A program made the position numbers and the translations under genes. The notes beneath the pieces were generated by a model. The model did not search any database and was not told the origin of the DNA. It saw only the letters and a list, made by a program, of their open reading frames with translations. A DNA stretch of 30,756 nucleotides from Welwitschia mirabilis (lineage: Eukaryota > Gnetophyta > Gnetopsida > Welwitschiales), in the NCBI GenBank assembly GCA_051453625.1, contig JBOZIK010000001.1, forward strand, positions 21,416,903 through 21,447,658, written 5' to 3'. This document shows, piece by piece, positions 1 to 10,336 of the stretch (its first letter is position 1; every line of letters starts with the position of its first letter).

Positions 1-982
1 AAAATACCCTATCAAATACACTTAAGTTGACGTCGCAATAGTGCATGTATCTTTCCCTTTCTACCCTAGAGGTTTAGCTTCATAGCCTTAGGACTAATAA
101 TAAAGAGCTTTACTCTATGAGGTTTAAATAACTAGTTACCTCAACTAAAATTTAATAATCATAATTTATTTTCACCAAGGTCTGTGATCAACAAGAGTCT
201 CAGGTTTTACAAGAGTTTAATCACAATAACGTAATCATAATGGATGACAAGAAGATTACTCGAGATTCATAAGAAGATCACAAGACTTGGACTCAATAAA
301 CTATTGAAAGACTCAAATAGATGGAGGTAACTGATTATAAGTTATAAGAATTGTCACATACATACATAATAGCAAGATATGCATATTACATTCATCCAAG
401 CTATAAAATACAAGATAAAAAGTTTGCAACATACAAGACATGCAAGTATGTAAAAAGGAGATTTATGGATCACACCTGTCTTTAGTGAAATGCATGTGCT
501 CCTAGAGGAAATCAAACTCCACATGATCAAATTACCAAATATGACTCTAAGAATAAGGGTTTCAAGTATTTATGGTAGGAAACTAATAGTAGGATTGATA
601 GTTGAATTAACTTTTAATAAATAGTTTAGGTTTCCTTAATCCTTCCTTTTCAAGTCTGACCACTAGGCATGAACAATTACATAATATCATTTGATAAATA
701 ATTTTAACTACATGAAATAAATAATCATGAACTAATACTCAAGATTACATGTAATTACGAGTACATGAATAAAATATACTTAAGAAAATAAATTCAAATT
801 GTAGTTACAAGAAATCTAAATTTCATAAAAAATTTGATGTTATCTGCATCTAACAATTAGTCATGCATAATCAATATAAATCTCCAAATCAACTAAAATT
901 CTAACTAGATAATAACTCTAAGTTAATTTTTAATTAAAGTTATAAATAATATTTTTCATCAACATAAAATTTTCTTATTACT
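1..982. other. Unassigned AT-rich DNA, no gene seen
   Basis: No reading frame with recognisable motifs was found on either strand, and I could not align the stretch to any LTR in this window. It is AT-rich with frequent stops in all frames, like the rest of the window. It may belong to a further decayed repeat to the left. Confidence 0.5.
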
Positions 983-1506
983 NNNNNNNNNNNNNNNNNN
1001 NNNNNNNNNNNNNNNNNNNNNNNNNNNNNNNNNNNNNNNNNNNNNNNNNNNNNNNNNNNNNNNNNNNNNNNNNNNNNNNNNNNNNNNNNNNNNNNNNNNN
1101 NNNNNNNNNNNNNNNNNNNNNNNNNNNNNNNNNNNNNNNNNNNNNNNNNNNNNNNNNNNNNNNNNNNNNNNNNNNNNNNNNNNNNNNNNNNNNNNNNNNN
1201 NNNNNNNNNNNNNNNNNNNNNNNNNNNNNNNNNNNNNNNNNNNNNNNNNNNNNNNNNNNNNNNNNNNNNNNNNNNNNNNNNNNNNNNNNNNNNNNNNNNN
1301 NNNNNNNNNNNNNNNNNNNNNNNNNNNNNNNNNNNNNNNNNNNNNNNNNNNNNNNNNNNNNNNNNNNNNNNNNNNNNNNNNNNNNNNNNNNNNNNNNNNN
1401 NNNNNNNNNNNNNNNNNNNNNNNNNNNNNNNNNNNNNNNNNNNNNNNNNNNNNNNNNNNNNNNNNNNNNNNNNNNNNNNNNNNNNNNNNNNNNNNNNNNN
1501 NNNNNN
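983..1506. other. Assembly gap (524 N)
   Basis: A run of 524 undetermined bases. Any reading frame drawn through it is an artefact. It hides whatever joins the left-hand unassigned DNA to LTR1. Confidence 0.99.
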
Positions 1507-1922
1507 GTTTCCTTTACTTTCAACTAGAAGCTAAATTATTTATCATTTAAAAGGAAGTTTTAATATCTAGTTATTTATCAAAGTAACTAAGAAGGGTTTC
1601 TAACCTTGGCAAAACTTTGGATGTGATAATGTTAACATTAAAAATTAACATTCAGATCAAGTTTATTTTAATAATTTAGTTTAGGCAAAGAAATTAAAAT
1701 AGTTATTTTACCATAAAATTATGTTTTCTATTCTTTTTAATATGAATCATGAATTTATGCATTTTTTAATGATAATTTTAGATTATATACAGCATTTTAA
1801 AGGACATACTAAAAAATTAAGTTCATCCACTAAGAAACATTAGAACCACCGTCCAAGTCACTAGAATCACTAGTCCTTTAAAGGAAAAAAATGAAAAAGT
1901 GGAGTTCTAAACTTATCATTGT

Positions 1923-1994
1923 AAGATAATTAAATTGTGCTTGTGAGCTTAATCAATTAAGATAATTAAATTGTGCTTTTGAGCTTAATCAGTT
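1923..1994 (+). repeat. Two-copy 36-bp tandem repeat in U3 of LTR1
   Basis: Two adjacent units begin 'aagataattaaattgtgctt' and end 'gagcttaatca'. They differ at only a couple of bases. They lie upstream of the TATA box, in the U3 promoter part of the LTR. Duplicated U3 blocks often act as enhancer modules in retrotransposons; that role is inferred here. Confidence 0.85.
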
Positions 1995-2284
1995 ATCACA
2001 TTTAAAAAAACTAACTTTAATAACATATGATAGCGTGCAAGTAATACTTGTAAGAACATATGATAATGATATATGTGCTATCATTTGAAATACATAAAAA
2101 TTAAACCAAATATAGAAAATCATGATCCAAAGACCACATCATAATCATTTTCATAAGAAAAAAAGGAGCCTACTTAAGGTTATGTGATAAAAATTGTAAC
2201 CATCCATATTATAACTGCCTAATTATAACCACCACTAATCATTATAAGCCAAAGGCTTCTAAACTTCTCAAACCTTTCCTTTCT

Positions 2285-2292
2285 TATAAAAG
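2285..2292 (+). promoter_or_regulatory. TATA box of LTR1
   Basis: TATAAAAG lies at the position where LTR2 (4680-4687) and LTR4 (14923-14931) carry their own TATA-like boxes within the aligned LTRs. It would set the U3/R boundary a short distance downstream. Confidence 0.65.
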
Positions 2293-2998
2293 ATCCTTAA
2301 GCCTTCATTTGTAGAGATCTTTTATTGATGAAAGTAGTGTAAATCCTTAGAACATCACATATCAATATGGTTTTTTAAGCACCTTCTTGAAGAGCATACT
2401 TGCTTTAAGGCCAATTTAAGGAATTTGTATTAGTTTCATCTTCTTTCTTTGATGTAATGTATTTTTTAATTTTAATGAAAGAGTAGTTGTTTAATTTTTA
2501 TTTTGAATCATGAGTAGCCTCATACTTGTAATGCTTAAGTGAAATTACATTGTCAAGTTCTTTTGATAACTAAGTAAATTCTTTAATTTAGCTTATTAGT
2601 TATACTTACTTTCATTTAATAGATCTTGAGTACATTAGTCCTTACTTTTCATGCTCATAAAAGGCTATAAAGGATCAAAGTGACTCTTGAATTCATTAAC
2701 ACTGATGTGGTAAATGAAATTATGTCATCATGACTTAAGCCATCAAGAATTAATAAGTTGAGCTATTTTTAAAAGTGTGCTATTAGATAAGTCAATCTAT
2801 ACCTTTGGAGCTAATCTATCTTCTTACTTCATCAACCAAGGTTTATTATAATCTTAACTCTTGATTTTTATTTGTTTTGATTCATTGCAAGTTGATAATT
2901 TGATGTTGCTTCTATTAATACTTTATCTTAAATTATCCTTATGGAATAATGATATTGGATAGTTTGCTATTTATTGAAGTTTACTACTACTATGAACA

Positions 2999-3966
2999 GA
3001 TTTTGATAAACAAAGATCCCTTTTACATAGCTATATTTTGTTACTATATGAAAATAAAAAAATTAAATAATGACTTTTAACACACTCAGTAAGGATCTCA
3101 TTTTTTTTTAAAGATTAGTTTAACTTCATAGGATCTTCTTACTTGAATGCCACATTCAAGGTTTCTTATTATCATATTTTTCCTCATCAAAATAAATAGT
3201 CTAAATGCAAATTTCATCCACAAAATGAAATTCATCTTGATAAGAATATGGCTATATAAAAATAATAAAACAAGAGGCCACATTGGACTAATAAAAATAA
3301 GAAGCAAATTTAGAATACTACCACACCTAAGAAGAACAATTATCATTACTTATGATGTGAAAGATAAGGTCATACCACTAACTTCTATAGGATTCCTTAG
3401 GAAAAGATAAATTCTACACCTAATGAAAATGTAGTTACTAAAGGATCTGAATCCTTTGATAATGTTAATAGCTTTAAATATAATATAGTATTTGAAAACT
3501 TTGACTTTTGTAGTATAAGTGAGTACATATTTCATGACAATACATGGATTTTTAACATAGGTGTAACTTATCATAAGACTTATTGGCTGGTTATTTTAAT
3601 GGCTCCATTAAAATACCAAGTCATGTTTACTTGGCAAACAAAACACTAGTTATTGTAAAAGGATATCATTTAATTATGCTTAACTTGACATAACTTTCTT
3701 TATAAACCATTTCACATGTTCTGTATGTTCCTTTTCTAAGTTCATTTCTTCTATTATTTTTAACTCTATTGCAAGAAGATCACTCTATCTCTATGACAAA
3801 TTACTTAATGGATATTTATGATGATAATAAATAACTAGTAATGAATTAATACATAGATGAAAAGCTCACTTATCTTTATGATTGTATTAGAACATGAGAT
3901 ATTGCTTCAAAAGAAGAGCTTTTTCCCTTGCTACCATGACATGCTCGACTAGGATATCTATTCTTT
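2999..3966 (+). pseudogene. Ty1/copia gag-protease-preintegrase fragment
   Basis: This is part of a decayed Ty1/copia polyprotein on the plus strand. A gag zinc knuckle at 3347-3388 keeps Cys and His (C-x4-H spacing, 'GHTTNF'), with the first and last Cys read as Tyr. In the same frame, 3536-3580 reads 'DNTWIFNIGVTYHKT', the copia aspartic-protease site, with the catalytic Asp-Thr-Gly changed to Asn-Ile-Gly by one G-to-A and one C-to-T. A frameshift follows, then the protease flap region ('HVLYVPFS' from 3715) and the pre-integrase motif at 3937-3957 in the same new frame. There the expected Trp is TGA and the second His is Tyr. Sequence before about 3200 is unassigned and may be gag. The fragment stops at the edge of LTR2, so element A probably inserted here. 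The rest of the copia element was not found in the window. Confidence 0.72.
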
Positions 3967-5222
3967 AGTTAGTATAGTCAAATTAAAATAAATTAAATAA
4001 GACTTATTTTCATTCTTCCATAAGGATAATTGAGATAAACTTAATCAAAAGTTACATAAGATTGCTAAAGTTTTGGGGAAAATCAAAAGTTGAAATTTGT
4101 AATGAACTTTAATCCAACAGGTAGGAAAATGAACATTTCCTAAAGGTATAGCTTACATTATCCAATAAAAGACCTTCACTCTAACGATATCCTATAATCT
4201 CCTAAAGCATAGCTTAAATTACCAAGTCGTTATAGCTTAGGTTATGATAACATAATTTCATTCATCATATAAGTGTTGGTAAACTTAATAATCACTTGGT
4301 TCTTTATAGCTCTCTCATAAGTATGGAAAGTAAGGACTATGTACTTAAATTTCACCAAATAAAAGTAACCATAGACAACTAACTTAAGTAATTTACTTAA
4401 TTATCCATAGCATTTCATAATGTAGTTTTACTTAAGTATTACAAGTATGAAGCTATTCATAACTCAAAATAAAAAATGAACAACTACTCCTTTCATTAAA
4501 TAAGGAAAGTAAATTACATCAAAAAATAACAATGAAACTAGTATATAGTCCTCAAACTAGCCTTGAAACAAGTCTGCTTCCAAAAAAGGTACTTAAACAT
4601 TCATGTCCACTATGACACTCTAAGGAACTCTATTATGTTTTCAAATCAAAGAATCCCTTACAAATAAGGATTTAAGTCCCTTTTATACATGAGTATGAAG
4701 TGGGGGTGATTGAAATTGTTTGGCTTATAGTGATAGGTAAACAATTGTAAGGTCTTTGATATAGCTTTAAGTAGAGTCTTTATCTTCTTACATTAGGTAA
4801 ATATTGTTACGATGAGTTTAATGTGTGACCCTTAAATTATGATGTTTTTATTAGCTAATGTAATTATTATGTGTCTCCAACATTGCCTCATGTAACATGC
4901 CACTATGTGTCTTCTGCAGCACTACCACATGTCATTGAAGATGCTAGTTATTTGTGATGTAATAACTAATTATGCACATAACTACATTTTGATCATTTTT
5001 CCATGATAGTTTCAGAATGTAACTTTTAAAGTGTTCTACTCCAAAGGATTAGTGGTGTCAGTGAATTGAATGGTGGCACTGGTAGTTAAGGTTAGATTAT
5101 TCTCAACTTTAGCATGTCCTTCAGAATGTAGTAATTAGGCTAAAAAGTGTAGAAGACATAATTTTATGGTAGGTAAATTTATCATATAACTTGGTTTGAA
5201 TGTCAATTATTATGTGTTAACT
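3967..5222 (-). repeat. LTR2: 3' LTR of element A, minus orientation
   Basis: Read on the minus strand, the LTR starts near 'tgagttaacaca' at 5222 and ends close to 'actatactaacta' at about 3967. It aligns with LTR1 in inverted orientation and, more weakly, with LTR3 and LTR4. Shared landmarks are 'aattgacatt' near the start, a TATAAAAG box, 'atgtaattta', 'agtagttgttcatttttt' and 'atccttatggaagaatga'. It lies downstream of integrase of A, past a non-coding stretch, as expected of a 3' LTR. The length of about 1.26 kb agrees with LTR3 (1.20 kb) and LTR4 (1.28 kb). The 3' end is soft by about 15 bases. Confidence 0.8.
4680..4687 (-). promoter_or_regulatory. TATA box of LTR2
   Basis: TATAAAAG on the minus strand ('cttttata' on the plus strand), at the position aligned with the TATA box of LTR1. 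Both are followed by a purine-rich stretch and then 'cttatttgtaa' or 'cttcatttgtag'. Confidence 0.6.
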
Positions 5223-6690
5223 CATCTCCTAACTAGACTTTCATTAGACTCTTAGAAAAACATTGATAATAAAATGATCAACATGTAAAAAATTATCCAA
5301 AGAAAAATATTCAATTGTAAAAAATGGTATATCTTTTGAAAATTTTTAACTAGTTTTTAAAAAATAAGGCATCATTATTAAAAAAATTATAGGAAAAAAG
5401 AGATTCCATACCTCTTAACCAAAATTGAACTTTGTCCTCAAAGTTTTAAGATAAAAATATTAATACAATTTTAAGAGCATATCCTTAAGAAATATTTTTC
5501 TCAACATGATTTTTTATTGGTTAAAAAAAAAGATACAAATAAATGCAACTATGCTACAATGGAAAAAAAAAGAAAATTATCTAATAAAATATCATCGTAT
5601 TTAATTTTTTTTTAAAAATGCTAAGTAAAAGGTTAATTCATGATAACCATGATGCCTCATGATGTTATTCCTCATGAAATGCAAATGAATTGGAATGGAT
5701 AATGAGAAGGAAAAATAATAATATGAAAAATAACTAAATCATGTAACCTACGAATAAAAGAGAAAACTTATTATTTTTAGTAGACTTATTATATTTTTGT
5801 GATTTTCAATGGTTCTTGATATCAAATAAGCATAGTATTGGTCAAACAACTTATGAAAATTCAAAAACAAGTAGCAAATTTTAAGTATAAAAGTTGAATA
5901 AAACAAAACTTAGAAGGTCTCAAGTTTCCATCTTTTCTTTCCATAATTTTACCTTTGATATAAATATATATCTCTCTTGTTTTAAGCATTTTGAATCGTA
6001 GTGAGCATCTAACGTTATGACATTTTCTTCTAACAGAATTAAGCATGTTATTTTATGAAGAAACCAATGTTTCACTACTATCAAGTATTTATAGCTTTGA
6101 TGCAATTGATTATGTCATAGGTAGATTATTAGATCTACATTGTCAGTGATTATCCATAGCCCTAATATAGTTAACTAAATTTAATTAAGTAATTAACATT
6201 AAAATGTGTTTCTAGAGAAGAGATATTATATTTTATTTTTATTCTTCTTTTCATTTTCATTTTTTATGTACATAAAATGGATCATTGATTTATTAGCCTA
6301 ATTAAGAAACATCTTATCCCCTTAAAAATGCTTTGGAAATAAGAAATATAATATGAAAGTGAATTATAAATTATCTTACATTTTTTTTAAAATAAAAGAT
6401 CTTAAGTAAACATGATTTTTACACTTAAAGTAAGTATAACTTTTTCTCAAAAACTCATAAGTGTATTTTATCATAACCATTACTTGAAATGATAGCAAGA
6501 TTTCTTATTATTAATTTTTATTAAAGGCCATCAACTAGGAACTATGAATTTTATGAATTCATAAGTTGATGAAAGGGGTAAATGATAGTGTTTAAGAAAA
6601 TTACCATTGACTATAAATTCTTGATTATTTTTAGGATTGTTATTGAAAAATAAATCATTTAACAATACATATTTTATTACATATGAAACT
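5223..6690 (-). other. 3' non-coding region of element A
   Basis: This stretch lies between the end of integrase and LTR2 and shows no coding motif. It aligns with 10329 to about 11440 of element B. Both share, in plus-strand order, 'taaggcatca', 'accaaaatt(g/a)aactttttcctcaaagtt'-like text, 'ttttaagcattttga', 'gcatttaacgttatgacat'-like text and 'aagg(c/g)catcaac'. A and B are therefore related at their 3' ends as well as in their LTRs. A weak purine tract (minus strand 'aggaga', 5226-5231) precedes the LTR and may be the decayed polypurine tract. The short frames at 5861-6105 carry no motif and I do not call them genes. Confidence 0.65.
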
Positions 6691-7760
6691 TTCCACTTAA
6701 AAATTAGTTTATGTCAAAACAAATGTAATCATGAATTATAAGGTAAAACTAGTTTGCCCTCTTAAAACATTTTATTAGGAATGTTTTTATTATGTAATTT
6801 CTTCATCTTATTAATCTTCATAGTTTCATAAGCATTATTTTTATCTCATTTAGCACATTGATTTGGATAGCCCTTTATTTTCTTGCTACATCAAGATCTA
6901 AATTCATGTTAGTGATTATTCAATATGCCTTATGTTCAAATTCAAATAATACATGACAAGATTTTCCATAAAATAAACTAAATGGGATCATTTCAAACAG
7001 TGTCTTATAAGTTATTTAATAAACCTATAAAATGTTATTTATCGTATAAGACCAATCCTTCCTAGTTGAATTTAGTACTTTTTATAGTATGTTTTTTATT
7101 TCTTTATTATGATGCCAACCTGTTAGCTAGTTTACAAATGATAAGGAGTTGTGACTATACGAGTGATACCATACTTAGTAATAAGAATTTTAAATATTTT
7201 ATTATAAAAATAGGTACAACCATCACTTACCGAAACTGAAAGATAACCAAATCTCATTAGAATGTTTTCTTTAAATAACTTCATTATGGTTTTGGCATTG
7301 TTATATCTATAAGTGCATGCTTCTATCCATTTAATGGCACAATTGATATAAAAAAGAATATACTAATATCAATTCAAAGAAGGATATTCGGCTTGAAAGT
7401 TAATACCTCAAATATCAAAAGGTTTATAAACAAGAATGGAGATCAATGGCATTAACCTAGATTTTGGAAATTTTTTAATGTTTTGCAATAGAGATAAATA
7501 ATCCTTAAAAATGGATGGCTAGTAAAAACCAAAATGAAAAATTTTAATGTAATTTTATTTTTAGTATAATGGTTACTACAAGCCTTAAAGTGGTAATGCC
7601 AAAGAATGTTATGAATTTTTAATTGGGGGATACATCTATGAATAACTTGATTTGGGCAATATCTAAATAGGTGAGGATTGTTCTAAAAGAAATATTTATC
7701 TTGACTTAAAAATATTTTTTGATTGTTGAAGATTTAATAAGAGAAAATGACCTTGAAAAC
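6690..7760 (-). pseudogene. Element A integrase (zinc finger, catalytic core, C-terminus), decayed
   Basis: Reading down the minus strand, the segment before the zinc finger is recognisable around 7700-7600 ('FRYCPNQVIHRCIP', ending near the first His). It is followed by the conserved 'GFY' and 'PSIFKD' near 7530-7500. The core starts at about 7416 with 'GINF', where the first catalytic Asp of the DDE triad is read as Asn (GAC to AAC class change) and the preceding Trp is a TGA stop. The second Asp survives in 'VSDGCTYF' near 7217-7230. 'KYGITRIVTTPYH' follows at 7139-7175. The region of the third acidic residue is degraded. The C-terminal part continues to about 6690 with many stops. Integrase would insert the cDNA copy into the genome; this copy cannot be active. 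Confidence 0.85.
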
Positions 7761-7859
7761 TAAATAATTTACAATTTCAACAAACCAAGGTATTTTCAAA
7801 ATGAAGAAAATGTACTCATTAAGAAATGAAATATCAATGGAAAGGAATTTCTACAAGTT

Positions 7860-8280
7860 ATCCTAAGTTATGCATAAAAGATGATCTTTAATAATATTAG
7901 TAAAACCCTTTTTATCCTTGATTTCTAATCAAATTCCTATAAGAGTAAAATAAATTTAATTAATCTAAGCTTAGAGTCCTTTTCAGTGAATAGGTATATG
8001 AGGACTAAATGGTCTATGTAGATGATTACCTTATAACCAACAAGATACCACCTAAATTTTTCTAAGAAAAGGACTATGATTAAGAGATCTTTTTCAATGA
8101 TAATATAGTTTAGTTGAGTGTTGCTTATTTTTTTACTTACGTAATAGATTATAGTGTGTTTTTCTGATTTACTCTTTATCCTAACAAACATCAACTGCAT
8201 AATCACTAGCATTGCACATGATTTCAAAGGGTAACTTCCAATTAGATAATTAAATGATAGGTGTTATGGTAAGTTTTTCT
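7860..8280 (-). pseudogene. Element A RNase H, decayed
   Basis: A Ty3/gypsy RNase H domain is clear on the minus strand. The first catalytic block reads 'MCNASDYA' at 8196-8219, with the usual Asp changed to Asn by G-to-A. Then come 'IIYYVSKKISNTQLNY', 'EKFRWYLVGYKVIIYIDH' (the Asp of the fourth block survives) and 'KLRLIKFILLL'. From 8227 to 7937 one frame stays open for 96 codons. Stops and frameshifts lie on both sides. The domain would remove the RNA template strand during reverse transcription. It follows RT and precedes integrase, as in all Ty3/gypsy pol genes. Confidence 0.88.
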
Positions 8281-8289
8281 TTAAGATCA

Positions 8290-9133
8290 TCAAAAGTTAC
8301 TAACACTTATATATCTAGTTAAAAGAGACATATTTTCTCAAGAGGTTACAAAGGAGTTTAAAAGTTTTACTAAAGTCTTTGATAAACCTCTTATAATAAC
8401 ATGCATGCCTAAAAAAGTAATAATATATTTTTGTATTTACAAAGTAGGTAGGTATATAAGTAATAAAAATTTGTTAGGTTTAGCTTGAATTCTCTCTAAA
8501 GAAATAATGTATTCAAAAACTATACCCTTGTTAACCATGAAATGACATTTTTCCTAATTTAGCACAAGGCATTCTTCTATACACTAAGTAAGAATAAATT
8601 TTAAATTATGATGATAATGATTAAAAGAGGCCCTATTAATAGAGATATAGTCCATGGAAATTTCAACACATAAATCTAATAAATAAATAAAAAATTCTAA
8701 GAATACACCATTAAAATGTAACAGGGGCATTACACAAACTGAATAACATTTGTCCATAAGCCAAGGTTCTATATTGATAGGTAAAAATGATTTTATATTA
8801 ATCATTAGGAGTAATTTATATTTAATTATTTCCTAAATATCTATCTAAAAAATAGTAAAATAATGATCTTACGTTCTCCATTTAACCATGGGCCGGGTGA
8901 GGATAAGTTGATTATGTTTATCTGATGTCATAATAATTTTAGATTTATTTTTTCTACTATTGAGTTAAACTTATCTACTTACTAGTTGAGATTGGATAAA
9001 TGATTCCATTATTTAAAAGCTTAATCATGACATTTTTAACTTTCTCTTTCAAGGTTGGATTAATTCTAAATTGTGCTTTGATGAATGATCTAATGTTTTC
9101 TTATAAGTGGATATGATGCATATAAATTCTAGT
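8290..9133 (-). pseudogene. Element A reverse transcriptase, decayed
   Basis: The minus strand shows successive RT motifs. The N-terminal block near 9050-9000 contains 'IKLLNNGIIYPIS'. The block 'LCNAPVTF' lies at 8718-8741. The catalytic loop at 8631-8655 reads 'MDYISINR', where Ty3/gypsy elements of this lineage have Met-Asp-Asp; the second catalytic Asp is replaced by Tyr. 'KCHFM'-like text and the thumb/connection region follow down to about 8330. Frameshifts and several stops interrupt the frame. The domain begins abruptly at 9133, next to LTR3 of element B. The preceding linker residues lie 6.4 kb away at 15560, on the far side of B. Confidence 0.85.
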
Positions 9134-10328
9134 TGATCATAGCTTTATAGTGATTGGGATTTATCTAAGTTTATACTTAAAATCATTCTTTCATAGGGAT
9201 ATATGTGGTAACTTTTACAAAAGTGACAAAAATTCTATCTTGCAATGAAAACTCAAAGAAAATAAAAATCAAGATTTGAGAAACAAATGATTTCTAGTTG
9301 ATAATCCAAGGGAACAAAAATTTTGTAAGGATCTAACTAGTTTGTCTAACTCTCTATTTTTGCTCTAATGATTTCTATATACTAAACTTAACAATTGAGT
9401 AATCTCACCTAAAGATTGCTAATGATAAAAAAATTATGCAATAATAATGAAAGCGTAAGACATACTTAAGAACTAGTTTTACCTAAATATTACTAATTCC
9501 AAATGAATATCCATTACATCAATGGAGGTGGAGAAGAAAAAGAGCTCCTCAACTAGCCTTAGATCATTCTACCTCTAAGAAAGGTTATCAAAGCATCATG
9601 ATGTTCCAGCCCTAAAGTCTTTTTCATGTTAAGCCAACCAAAAGATGTTTACAATGGATACATAAGGCTCNNNNNNNNNNNNNNNNNNNNNNNNNNNNNN
9701 NNNNNNNNNNNNNNNNNNNNNNGGGGGGGGGCAAGGAAGGTTAAGGGAATTACTTAAAGTTGATTACATAAGAAGGGAGTTATAAATATTTTTAGCATGT
9801 ATCCACAACAAAATATTCTTTGTCTTTTTATGTAAACATGGTGATGATGTGTACTTTGACTACTGATGATGCTACTAACAAATTCTGTATCATGTTTCTT
9901 CCACATGATCATCTTTCTTATCACCACTTCTCACTATGGTGTATTGTCTTATACTTGTGTCATGTGTTTTATCAGATTTGAAGATTTATTAAGGATTAAT
10001 TCTGACTTACATTATAATTCTAATGTTATTATTTCCTCAAACATATTCAAAAACATGAGTTTTGTAATAGTTTACCTTATAAGATTAGCAATGCCAATAG
10101 TCCTAGCCAATAGCACTAATGTTTAGTGCTAGAATTTAATTAGTTTACACAAAGTATTTGAAGGCCACAATCTACTTGCTTATGTTAAGACAAGTCCATA
10201 ATTTCATGCAAACTTAATGAAAGGACAGAAAACATTAATATTTGACAAAAACATGAATTTAATGTTTTTCTTATGCTAAATTAATTAATCATGTTTGATT
10301 ATAATGTCAATTTTTATGTTCAAACACA
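9134..10328 (-). repeat. LTR3: 3' LTR of element B
   Basis: Read on the minus strand it runs from 'tgtgtttgaacataaa' at 10328 to 'gctatgatca' at 9134. It aligns along its whole length with LTR4 in the same orientation. Long shared words include 'agggatatatgtggtaactt' (9196 and 14330), 'ctcctcaactagccttagat' (9545 and 14801) and 'catgatcat' near 9905 and 15147. A 52-base gap (9671-9722) removes the expected TATA box. The frame 9866-10126 carries no motif and aligns with LTR4, so I do not call it a gene. Confidence 0.88.
9671..9722. other. Assembly gap (52 N) inside LTR3, followed by nine G
   Basis: The unknown bases are followed at once by nine consecutive G (9723-9731). Nothing comparable occurs at this place in LTR4, which reads through with a TATA-like box and an ordinary sequence. 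The G run is probably a sequencing or gap-closure artefact. Confidence 0.95.
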
Positions 10329-10336
10329 CCCTTTAA
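10329..10336 (-). promoter_or_regulatory. Polypurine tract of element B
   Basis: On the minus strand 'ttaaaggg' directly precedes the LTR3 start 'tgtgtttg'. This is the right place for the plus-strand primer of reverse transcription. The tract is short and follows 'ctagtta', which also precedes the corresponding site of A near 5230. Confidence 0.55.

Larger units (their letters stand above)
1630..2998 (+). repeat. LTR1: Athila-like long terminal repeat, plus orientation
   Basis: This block aligns over most of its length with the reverse complement of LTR2 (3967-5222). Shared landmarks, in order, are an AT-rich start with 'aattaacattc', the stretch 'accataaaattatg' followed by 'ttctattc', a TATAAAAG box at 2285, 'tttgatgtaatgta' near 2448, 'tagttgtttaattttt' near 2483, and 'atccttatggaataatga' near 2936. 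The 3' half also matches LTR3, with a shared 'cttgatttttat' and 'attgcaag'. It ends near 'tatgaaca' at 2998. I see no convincing primer-binding site, no gag-pol on either side that would belong to it, and no clean target-site duplication. It is therefore most likely a solo LTR or the remnant of an element whose partner is missing. The start could be 1622 or 1630. The 123 bases between the gap and the LTR hold nothing recognisable. Confidence 0.8.

Noticed and set aside
978-1523. 181-codon minus-strand open frame
   Set aside because: Almost all of it is the assembly gap, so the frame is meaningless.
2999-3020. Primer-binding site after LTR1
   Set aside because: A match to the tRNA-Asp complement needs a deletion and several transversion-type mismatches, unlike the clean transition-only sites of B and E.
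3098-3574. Overlapping minus-strand and plus-strand short frames
   Set aside because: They are shadows of the plus-strand copia remnant, which reads with motifs in another frame.
5861-6105. Two 61-codon minus-strand frames
   Set aside because: They lie in the non-coding 3' region of A, overlap each other in different frames and have no motif.
9130-9145. Perfect target-site duplication for element B
   Set aside because: Only an imperfect five-base match can be made and it needs a one-base overlap with the LTR end, so it is noted but not claimed.
9866-10126. 86-codon hydrophobic plus-strand frame
   Set aside because: It is within LTR3, antisense to it, and the aligned part of LTR4 does not keep it open.
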